Assembly: GCF_000224145.3 (NCBI RefSeq)
Contig: NC_020179.2
Coordinates: 426,571-490,570 of the forward strand
Origin: Ciona intestinalis
Lineage: Eukaryota; Chordata; Ascidiacea; Phlebobranchia; Cionidae
DNA: 64,000 nucleotides
Reading direction: 5' to 3'
Part shown: piece after piece, positions 1-11,500 of the stretch
Layout of the letters: the number at the start of each line of letters is the position of its first letter
Position numbering within the stretch: position 1 is the stretch's first letter
Translations under genes and position numbers: made by a program
The notes under the pieces: model-generated
What the model saw: the letters and a program-made list of their open reading frames with translations, nothing else
Database searches by the model: none
Told to the model about the DNA's origin: nothing

Positions 1-140
1 TTTTGACGAATCTGGTTCTCATTATTTTTATAAAACTCTCTACATTGTTTGCACCATATTCGCGAAACATTCCCATCATCGTCGGCTTCATAGTCCAGCT
101 CTTCAAATGCCCATTTTTTTACAGTAGTTTCCCTTGGCAT
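1..140 (-). CDS. N-terminus of a BED-type zinc-finger protein, cut by window edge
   Basis: On the minus strand an ATG at 140-138 opens a reading frame that stays open to the window edge (46 codons). The peptide begins MPRETTVKKWAFEELD and contains a short acidic stretch followed by WCKQC, a C-x2-C pair. A start with 'VKKWAFEEL' followed by an acidic linker and one C-x2-C pair resembles the first half of a BED zinc finger, a DNA-binding module common in hAT transposases and in host ZBED proteins. The rest of the finger (second C/H pair) and any transposase core lie outside the window. It could be a domesticated gene or a transposon ORF. Family assignment is an inference from about 40 residues. 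Confidence 0.4.
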   Translation of the reverse strand, partial: MPRETTVKKWAFEELDYEADDDGNVSRIWCKQCREFYKNNENQIRQ

Positions 141-1302
<1,162 letters not shown>

Positions 1303-1898
1303 GTACCGCATGTACCGCTTGTACAGCATGTACCGCTTGTACCGCTTGTACAGCATGTACAGCATGTACCGCTTGTACCGCATGTACCGCATGTACCCGC
1401 TTGTACAGCATGTACCGCATGTACCCGCTTGTACCGCATGTACCCGCTTGTACCGCATGTACCGCATGTACCCGCTTGTACAGCATGTACCGCATGTACC
1501 CGCTTGTACCGCATGTACCCGCTTGTACAGCATGTACCGCATGTACCCGCTTGTACCGCATGTACCGCATGTACCCGCTTGTACAGCATGTACCGCATGT
1601 ACCCGCTTGTACCGCATGTACCCGCTTGTACAGCATGGACCGCATGTACCCGCTTGTACCGCATGTACCGCTTGTAGCCTACCCGCTTGTACCGCATGTA
1701 CCCGCTTGTAAACAGCATGTACCCGCTTGTACCGCATGTACCGCTTGTAGCCTACCCGCTTGTACCGCATGTACCGCTTGTAGCCTACCCGCTTGTACCG
1801 CATGTACCCGCTTGTAAACAGCATGTACCCGCTTGTAAACAGCATGTACCGCATGCAGAGTCGTAGAAACACCTATGGCTCTGCCCGCATGTACCCGC
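1303..1898. repeat. Minisatellite of 9-10 bp units built on TGTAC
   Basis: About 0.6 kb is made of variants of catgtaccg, cttgtaccg, catgtacag and the 10-mer catgtacccg, arranged in higher-order strings. Nearly every unit contains the palindrome gtac. Because most units are 9 bp, several frames on both strands stay open for over 130 codons, producing low-complexity tyrosine/methionine/arginine-rich peptides. These are not genes: they have no splice context, and all frames are equally open. The last units (from about 1670) are interspersed with gtagcctacc and gtaaacag variants. Confidence 0.95.
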
Positions 1899-2244
1899 AA
1901 AATCCCGTATAGATTGTTATTATAGATTGTTATTGTTAGTGCTTACTCGATTTTCACCAAGAACAAGAAACAAAACAGCATTAACTATCTAAATAAGTAC
2001 GTTTTATAAATGTGTAGCCGTAAAGTCTGATGTTACAACATATTACATTGTTTGGTTAAAATAGCTGACTTTATTCGCACTAAATACACGTATTAAACAT
2101 GTAAGAGTTACTTCATAGGCCTACAATATACTTTATTTGAAAAGTATGCTGATGGTGTTGCATTCATACATGATGATTAGTAGCCTTTCTTATCAAAATT
2201 TCTATAAGCAACTATTTAACAATTTTTATTTTGTAAAAGGAACG

Positions 2245-2744
2245 NNNNNNNNNNNNNNNNNNNNNNNNNNNNNNNNNNNNNNNNNNNNNNNNNNNNNNNN
2301 NNNNNNNNNNNNNNNNNNNNNNNNNNNNNNNNNNNNNNNNNNNNNNNNNNNNNNNNNNNNNNNNNNNNNNNNNNNNNNNNNNNNNNNNNNNNNNNNNNNN
2401 NNNNNNNNNNNNNNNNNNNNNNNNNNNNNNNNNNNNNNNNNNNNNNNNNNNNNNNNNNNNNNNNNNNNNNNNNNNNNNNNNNNNNNNNNNNNNNNNNNNN
2501 NNNNNNNNNNNNNNNNNNNNNNNNNNNNNNNNNNNNNNNNNNNNNNNNNNNNNNNNNNNNNNNNNNNNNNNNNNNNNNNNNNNNNNNNNNNNNNNNNNNN
2601 NNNNNNNNNNNNNNNNNNNNNNNNNNNNNNNNNNNNNNNNNNNNNNNNNNNNNNNNNNNNNNNNNNNNNNNNNNNNNNNNNNNNNNNNNNNNNNNNNNNN
2701 NNNNNNNNNNNNNNNNNNNNNNNNNNNNNNNNNNNNNNNNNNNN
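2245..2744. other. Assembly gap, 500 N
   Basis: Exactly 500 N. It probably hides the 3' part of the truncated VWA3B-like paralog that reads leftward into it from 4377-3254. Confidence 0.99.
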
Positions 2745-3253
2745 AACGGTAAGCAGAAGCTACTTTGCATATCTTACTTTAGAGAGGATTAGCTAAGTTT
2801 AAATACAAAAATCTTGTGCACATAGATTTTGAACAATATGCACAAACAAACTATATTAAAATGAATAGAAACAAATCCTAAACATTTAAATGGTCCTGGA
2901 GATAGGCAGAATACCTTGAGGGACATTGTCACTGTTATAATACATTAGAAGAAAAACTTAAATACAATATAATCAAGTTTTTGACATCACATTATCTTAT
3001 TATCATGTTTCAAATTATCTTGTTTTATTAATAACCATAGTATATGTTTCTGTAGTTTTGTAACATAGTTATGTAAAACAATAATATTTAATACAAAGCA
3101 AAAATTGTATAAAACGCTAGTAGTACACCAAATTAAAAAAAATACTAAGAAAAAGTCAAAAAATTCAAAAATACTTCATCGAGGCACCGCAAATGTAAAA
3201 CACTTATACTTATAGTAGTAGCAGAATAATATTTAAATAGAAATGTTACTTGC

Positions 3254-4377
3254 CTTCTTTGTTCTTTACGAGACAAACTTTTCCAAACAATTAAATCGAG
3301 TCTCTCTTCATATTCATCTATAGCAGATCTTAACTTTTCATCATAAGATGGAAGATTGACAGCTGTCATTAACTGTATGTCACATGTAGTAGGTTCAGAC
3401 TGCAATCAATTGACATGAATAATTTCTCCTATGAAAGGCACTTAATTATATATTAATATAAATGTCACTTACTTATATATTAGTGTGTAAAAAATCCTAG
3501 GAAAGTGTAAGTCCTAGTTGAAACTTTAAGTAAGTCCTTGTTAAAACGTTTTACTGTCACCTATTTAAATGTCACTTATTTATACATTAGTCTAAAAATC
3601 CTAGTTAAAACTTTTAATAGTCCTTGCACGAGTTGTATGAAACATAATACTCATGTTGCAAGGACTGTCGTTTCTGCTATGTAGGGATAAACCAAGTTAC
3701 AATCATTTTTACCACAATGCAGAGTATCTTAACAACTGTGACGCATAGTTTTAATTTTAGTAGATACAATTACTCACAAAAAAAATTAAGAAAATGAATA
3801 ATATATATATATATATATAATACACCTCTGGTGTGCTTTCCGCATCTTCTGTTGTTATTTGTAACACAGAAGGAGCAACAACATCTATTATTGTCAATTT
3901 TCTTGCTTTTAATCCATTTTTCTTCAACCATACAGTGTTTCGAGTTCTAAGACATCTGTTAAAAGTACTGTGTTATCTTAACATAATATTTGTTAGTATA
4001 ATTTGTCACTGTGTTATCTTTACATAATATTGTTTTAACAACTGTTGTTTTGTTGCTATATCCGGAGTTTTTGTTTTAAATATTTCTAAATCTTCCCTAC
4101 CGTAATTGAAGAGACAAATAAAATTATTATAATTATATTAAATTTGGTATTATATTGCTTACTTGTCAGGTTTACTTTTAGATTTCTTGAATGAACTGGT
4201 TTGTTGCAATGGTGAAATACCTGCAAAGATTACAAACTGGTAGGAACTGTTATTGTTTAAATTGTACAACTTATTTATATAATATATAACATTTATTACT
4301 TGCCTACAATCGAAAAGTAGATAAAAACATATAAAAAAACGGAAAAATAAATTTAGCTTACCTGAAATATGAAACAT
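3254..4377 (-). CDS. Truncated VWA3B-like paralog (possible pseudogene), 3' end in gap
   Basis: Four exons on the minus strand: complement(3254..3399, 3826..3955, 4163..4220, 4362..4377). The first is a 16 nt exon (ATG at 4377-4375, peptide MFHIS) with an in-frame TAA upstream. The second is lysine-rich. The third contains TVWLKKNGLKARKLTIID and the fourth NLPSYDEKLRSAIDEYEERL then DLIVWKSLS. These match, in order and in intron phase (1-2, 2-0, 0-2), exons 16926-16986, 16638-16794 and 15833-16005 of the complete VWA3B-like gene next door (TIWLKKNSLVARKLTVMD; DLPGYDQKLQATIQEYKTRL). It is thus a tandem partial duplicate lacking all VWA domains. The last donor reads AG|GCAAGT, a GC donor in the conserved phase; the GT four bases on would break phase. 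The remaining exons are absent or inside the 500 N gap, so whether the gene is functional cannot be told. Confidence 0.65.
3624..3700 (-). repeat. Family 2 repeat, diverged partial copy
   Basis: cacgagttgtatgaaac and aaggactgtcgtttctgc blocks recognisable in intergenic sequence of the truncated paralog. Confidence 0.6.
3798..3821. repeat. (at)n microsatellite at an exon donor
   Basis: About 11 at repeats ending directly beside the donor of exon 3826-3955. Confidence 0.9.
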
Positions 4378-5332
4378 TTTGCGAAGTTCTCTTTACACTG
4401 TCTTTACCATTTGCTGCTCACAGCTTAAGCCAGCTATGTAACTTTCAACCTTTTATTATGAAAACAAATTTTCTTTTCTTGCTCACAATGGTTTAGCCAA
4501 ACAAAGCCCTTTGTTACTCCTATTCTTTTATATATGATGTAACAAAGCTTTGTGTTCAAGCTTTAATTTCAACTGATTGGAATTTGCTTAATTTCACATC
4601 GTGCATGATAAATTGGAAGGTAAACAACAAATATTGTATGTGTAAACATAGACAGTGAGTGCGGAATTGACAGCATGACAACCAACACAAAACAGTGCAA
4701 CGCATAATACATTGTTGAGAAAGAAATTAACAAAATATAACACAATGTGTGGTTTTAATCTGAAGTACGTAAATTAAAGTGCGCTGCTAATACTACATAA
4801 AATCATAATCATGATAAACAAAAAGTTGAAATTATGTGTTGAATAAATGGTAAAATAAATGTATTACAGTGCGCTACCAGTACTACACAAAATAAATTTT
4901 TAATAACACAAAATACTGAATTTATGTGTTGGGTAGATGGTGCAGCCTACTGTATAAGGGTGTCTTGGGTAGGCAGAACCTTTAATATTTTTTTGTTGGT
5001 TTTTGGACAAAAAAAGAAAAACTTTAAACCAAGAGGTCACTAATGGGTTGTCAAAATCGTAAAGATAAAATTCAAACAATAAAAGTTACCAAGTGCAACA
5101 ATAAGCACCAGATGTGTTATTGTAACTACTAGTGTACAAAAACACCTGTATATTTAACTGTAAAACTTTTTTAACAAAAACATAATCTATCCAACCAATA
5201 TCAGATACACATAATGCTTGGTTGATAAAATTATTAAATTAAATTTTACACAATCTAAAATAAACTAAGATACAAAATTAAAAAAAATCTAAAACACAAG
5301 TTTTTAGCTAACACTAGCAAATATAGCTTTAG

Positions 5333-5521
5333 CAGGGTGGGGAAAGATGGGACACCTTTAGCTCACATAATATTCAAATATCCTGATCGTGTTTTAAACA
5401 ATTAATATTGGTCTATTGAAGTCGTGAGGATGCGGTTTTATAATTCTTTGAATTTTCTTTGTTTACTACCAAATGGGACAAAAATAGAATGAAAAGGTGA
5501 CACGTCTTTCCCCACCATACT
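5333..5521 (+). mobile_element. TIR MITE, family 1, full copy (reference description)
   Basis: About 190 bp, with terminal inverted repeats of the form AGGGTGGGGGAAGATGGGAC at the left and its complement (gtcccatcttcccccaccct) at the right, flanked by TA. The interior reads cctttagcacataatatcc, atcctgatcgtgttttaaac, a ggtctatgggagtcgtgagg block and tgtttactaccaaatgg. There is no coding capacity. TIR length and TA flanks suggest mobilisation by a Tc1/mariner- or related TA-targeting transposase; this is inference. Plus orientation is defined by cctttagcacataat after the left TIR. Confidence 0.85.
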
Positions 5522-5524
5522 ATA

Positions 5525-5530
5525 TTTATT
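5525..5530 (-). terminator. Poly(A) signal AATAAA of the VWA3B-like gene
   Basis: AATAAA on the minus strand 15 nt after the TAA stop. A very short 3'UTR would fit the stop placed by homology-like C-terminal exon 5641-5545. Confidence 0.5.
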
Positions 5531-5544
5531 AATTAAAATAGAAG

Positions 5545-8500
5545 TTAATCTGTGAACTGCTTGCTTCTATAAAAAGCAACCGAAAGATCGTAATAATGTC
5601 TTGATATCCAAAAGCTTTGTTGTTCATTCACGTGTTGAGATCTGCGAATTAACAAATCTATAATAAGGTGTTTCTATAAAAACTACAAAATTGATTAGCT
5701 TTAAAAACACATTATAGAGACTAGATGTAATGAATGTAACTCATTTATTCTTGTGTGGGCAAAGACAGTCGTTACAGCATGTGTGTACCGTTTCATACAT
5801 TTCGTGTCTGCTTACAAGTAATCACATATGTAAAGATATTTATTTTACAGCCTTGTAAATATCCAAGTTATTTTATTACTCAATACACAAGAAAATAAAT
5901 GATCACATTTTGATACTTGAATTTGAAATAATATGTAAAAGCATAACATTTTGACAGTTATATTGTAATTAAGAAAACTAATTTTGAAAGAATTTGTAAA
6001 AAGTAAAAAACATACAATGAAAATGGAAATGAACAAATTTACATAATGGTACAACATATTACTGTTCTACCTGATTCCATTGCAAAAGTTGACAATGAGT
6101 TTGTTTTCATATTGACTTGCAACACGTCCGGGGAGGTATGTTAGATTGGCTGGATCAACTATTGCTATGACACAATCACCTGCGATACATTGGTAAGGTA
6201 GCTTAAATAAAGTAAGATTAAGTTATATTGTAAACAGCATTAATTTTGATTGAGGTTGTTTTAAAGTTAATGCATCCAAATATACTTTATTAGGACAACA
6301 TTTATTGGAAAATTGTTTTTATCATTTAAACAGAGATTGTTAAAATTCTTGGCCCAAATTTCATATTCAATACAATGGCTAAGTTAAACAAGACCGTATC
6401 CTCATGACTCCCATAGACCTTGGTTAATTGTTTAAAACACGTTTGGAATGTTTGGATATCATGTGCTAAAGGTGTCCCATCTTACTCCACAGTACCATAC
6501 CAATAATAACATACCAGGTTTGATGTCCCTTCGCCTGTTATAAGCACCAAACATACAAGTTAGATCTTGCACACTAGAACTACCATCTGACCACTGGATT
6601 AAGAATTGATGTCCGTTGCCGACTCTTTTCTTACAAGAAGCTGCAAGATAAAAACCAATTACCAACTTTTACTGCATATAATTGTAATTGTTACTTCATG
6701 CTTCATGCTTTCTATTAAAACCGACCAGAAAAATTGTGTATTTTCCTAAAGTATAACTTGGGGTTATTAGGTTATTTATTTAATGTTTTAGTCCTTGAAA
6801 ATATATTACACAAATAGCATAACAGAAGAATATATAGGCATAAGTAAAATAGTCCTTTTCTGCTCATCTGGTAAATAAAACATTAATTTTTTTCAAACAT
6901 TTTGTCTGCTATTTAGAAAAAAAGTCGAAATGAAATTAACACTTATATACACAATGAGTGAAAAAATACTATTTAACATTCATTATGCCTGGTAGCAGAT
7001 GTAACAATAATGTATACCCTGGTTGTAACCACCCAAACCAGACAAAAACTAAGCAAGATTGAAATAAGTTTAAAGGTTTAAAGACAGTTATTGAACATTA
7101 CATAATAAATACCCAGGTTAAATTACTTATGCAACATTCTATAATATATACCCATTCTATAATATAAATATATACCTATTCTATAATAGAACATTCTATA
7201 ATATAAATACCCAGGTTAAATTGTCCGTTTGCGTCTGTCCTTGCCACCACTGCTTCCCCCACCCACCTCTTCTCACAATTAACTATATAATCCACATCTA
7301 ACTTGTGTTTATCGGGGTGGATCTTGTAAACCTGTTTGGTGGAAAATTTGAATATTTTTTTTGTATTTGTTTTTTAAACTTCATAACAAAATTTATAAAA
7401 AAATTCTGAAGAAATCTGCATAAGGATCAAATTTTACTATAGGATTTAGCAAATAAATCAAATATGGCCCTGTTATTGTTATCAAAAGGCCTTTAAAAAT
7501 ATGTTATAGTAGGGTGGGAGAACACGGGACTCCTTTAACACATAATATCCAAATATCCTGATCGAGTTTTAAACCATTAACAGTCTATGGGAGTCGAGAA
7601 AATATGTTTTTATAATTCTCTGAATGTTATTTTTTTACTACCAAATGGAACAAGAAAGAAGATTGAAAAGATTTCCCATCTACCCCCATCCTATTATATG
7701 TTATCTTATGTAGGAAATAGCTAATAAAAATTAGAAAAATGAAAAACTTAAATTTCAAAATCTTACTTCTTCTCTTGGCACGTTTGCTTCAGTGTTGTCG
7801 TAGAAACGAGTTTTAGTCCATGAATCTTCCCGACACTTGATGGCAATAGAGGGTGCGTACATATTTGGATGACGAGGATGTAAACTGATCAAACAATCGC
7901 CCTCCTGGGTGAAAAAGTTTCATAAAAATTCTTTTTCTTTACTCAATTTTTAGGAAATAGCTGTTAAGTGTCTTGCCTAAGGCAGACACCCCATAATGGT
8001 AGCAGCGACAAGCATTGAACCTGTAACCTCTGGGTTAAAGGCAGGCACGCTAACTTTAGAAAAATATATAAATGTTTTTTTCTCATTATAAATCCAACTT
8101 AAAAATAATTAAATATAAATGGCTTGTTGTTTGTATGCTGGGTGTAGCAACTCAAGCCAGAAGTCAAAACTTAAGCCAGAAGTAAAAAAAAAGGAAATAA
8201 ATCAATTTTTAAAAATAACAATTAGCAAAATCCGATCATCTTTATTATCTGCTAAGCCGTTTTAACAAAGATTTTTGTCCAGATACAGCAATTTGTAAAA
8301 TTCATTTTTCAGTAGCAATAGGAATTAAACTCCCAGTTAATTGTCTTCACGTACAATATACCAGAATGCATAAAATATTCGCAAACCTCTATAATATTAT
8401 CAGCATCATCAGCTTCTGTTATTAAATCCTCTCGGAAAGTTTTCTGTACCAACCCAGTGCAGTCAAGCACGTCGTAACTGTTGTCGGGATATCCTTGCTG

Positions 8501-11500
8501 TATGGAACCTCTGTTGAATATTAGGTGTTAGTTACAAAGTGAAACTTCTTGTTTAAAAAAAAAACGGCTACAAAAAAGACATATGTGGTAACTCATAAGC
8601 TAGCACGAGGTGTATGAAATAGTACAACCGTGTTATAACAACTGTTGTTGCCACGGCATGCGAGGATAAATAAGTTACATACATGGTAACTAGTAAGCAG
8701 GCACAAGGTGTATGAAACAGAACACCCGTGTTATAACAACTGTTGTTGCCACGCCATGCGAGGATAAATAAGTTACATACATGGTAACTAGTAAGCAGGC
8801 ACAAGATGTATGAAACAGAACACCCGTGTTATATCGACTGAAGTTGCCCCGCCATGCTAGGGTAAATAAGTTACATTTATTCATTCACTAAATTTTATAA
8901 CACTGCCTAACTTAATAAACTAAAGCAAAGCAAAATATTTGACCTGTAGTACCATCCATCATCAGTGCTATGCGCCAATACTTCATCTCCAGGCTTTAGT
9001 TTTGCTGATAACTCGCGTACAACTGCTGAACCTTCTGGGATTATCTCTGGGGGTGAGCGCGCTGGAGGGGGTGGTGTTAAAGTAATAATGCATGAGGTGT
9101 ATATGTGAAAGTTTTAATACATTAGGTGTATGTGTTAAAATATTAGTGTATGAAGTTTATGTGTTATAGTATATAGTATTGGACTATTAGTTTAAGAGGT
9201 GTATGGGTTAAAACAGCATGTGTTAAATAGGCCTAAAATTACAATAAAACTAATTACAAACAAAATGTATCGCAAGACTGTTTAGTTATGAATACAATTT
9301 CACCAGAAGCCAACAGTTACAAACAATACAAAACTTGTTTTAATATCTAAAAGCAGTTAAAGGGTTTTGGGGTTGAAAGCAGTTAGCATTAAGCGTAAAA
9401 CCCATAAACTCTGGGTTAGGGGCAGACGTGGTAACCACTGTGTATGTATGTATGTATGTATGTATGTTTGTGGATAAATGAATAAATATCTTACAAATGT
9501 ATAATCCTGTGTCCAAATTTGTATCAACCAAAAATACGATACAAAACTTATTTATTTAAATCTGTAAAGCAGTTAGTGTTTTGGTTTTTAATTAGTTTAG
9601 TTTACAAGACATAGTATTGAAGGGTAGGACTTGTAATATTTGTGTGTTGATAAGTTAACATCTTACAAATATGCAATCCTGTGTCCAACTTTGTCACAAC
9701 AACAGCGGGACCTTTTTCATCAAATATTACTTTGGTTTGAGAATCATCTTCACTTGTTTCTGGTTCTATGTTATGTTGTATGTATGTTGGGTTAGTTGAA
9801 TGTAAATAAGTAACATCGGGGGTTAATAAAACATTGTTATTGCAGGTAAAGTTGGTTAGTATCCACATTAGCAGTGATCTAAAAGCCTTACACAAATTGT
9901 TGTATTTACAAATGTTTTAAATAAAATGAGAAAATGTTTTATTAAACGTTAAAAAAAGGGACAGTAAATAAAAATTTTATAATTTTAACCATTATTTATT
10001 GAGGGGGTAACGACATTCGTTATAACACAGGTGTTCTGTTTCATACACCTTGTGCCGCTTATAAAGTTACCACATATGTAACCTTGAAGGTGGTTATTTG
10101 TTATATAACAAGTGTTTTGCTACAACAGTGGCAGTGGCAAGCCTTGAACCCACGTGGCAGTGGCAAGCCCTGAACCCATATCTTCTGGTCAAAGGCAAGT
10201 GTTCTTACCATTGTGACATTGTTTTTTTACATAAGTGGTAACCATGCAGTTACAGATAAAATAATTTATATTTACTAGGGTTTTCAGTTGGAGTAATATC
10301 TTCATGTATTGGTGAAACCTCAGTCAGTGTTCCTGTTGTCACCCTGAAGGTAAAACATCCATCATGTTATTTGCTTAAGTGGGTCTGGTATAAGATGTTG
10401 GTATAATGAAATATATTTTCTAATAAACTATATATAAATGAAAAAAATCATAAATTAAAAATAATACAACAGAGTGAGGGTAGATGGGACACCTTTTCTT
10501 TCTATTTTCTTGTCCCATTTAGTAGTAAACTAAGAACATTCAAAAAAATTATAAAACCATATCCTTACTACTCCCATAGACCGTTGTTAATTGTTTAAAA
10601 CACGATCAGGGTATTTGGATATTATGTGCTAAACCTGTCCCATCTTCCCCCACCCTACTTTCCCTCTTAAATTAGAAATAATACAGTAGGGTGAGGGAAG
10701 ATGTGAAATCATTTGATACTGTTTTCTCGTTTCATTCAGTAGTAAACAAAGAAAATTCACGGAATTAAAATACCTTATCCTCACAACTTCCATAGACTGG
10801 TGTTAGTTGTTTAAAACACAATCAGGATATTTAGGTATTATGTGCTAAAGGTGTCCCATCTTTCCCCATTCTACTTTATATAAATTAGAAAAAACACATA
10901 GTTTGGAAAAAACGTATATGGAGTGGGGTTATGTCAGGTCATCATGAATAGCAGTTGTAACTTACGTGTCAGGTGTCACCGGTTCAGTGTTAGTTGCCTC
11001 GTGCACCTTTACCACCACCTAGTGTTGAATTATGTTAACTACGATAACACAATAAAATGAGATGTTTATTGCGAGATGTTATGGGTTAGTTTTAGTGTTG
11101 GCTCGATTTTCGTGATTGAATTGGTTCATTACTAAGTTATTAGACTGTTGTTTTTTCTTACTCAAATTTTACACACAGTATCCTTACATCTCATGCTCAC
11201 TGGTGAATTATAACATGAATGTCTTCTTATACACCAGACACACATGGTGCATTCATACACCTTATGCACAACTGTTGTTTTCAGGCTAGGCAAGGATAAA
11301 GCAAGTTACATTCATTCATGTATGAATGTCACACCACCTCTATAGTTATTCTATTACTTTATATTCATTTATAAAGTATCTACAGTAAGCCACACTGTTA
11401 CTCCCATACCTCAGGCTTGTTTCTTTCTTTGTCATCTTCCGCAAATATCTTGATGTCTCTTCTCACGTCTTCAAAATCTTTTGATTGTTTTTCAAGAATC

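Noticed and set aside
2137..2796. Frames spanning the 500 N gap
   Set aside because: Length is due to N being read as open codons.
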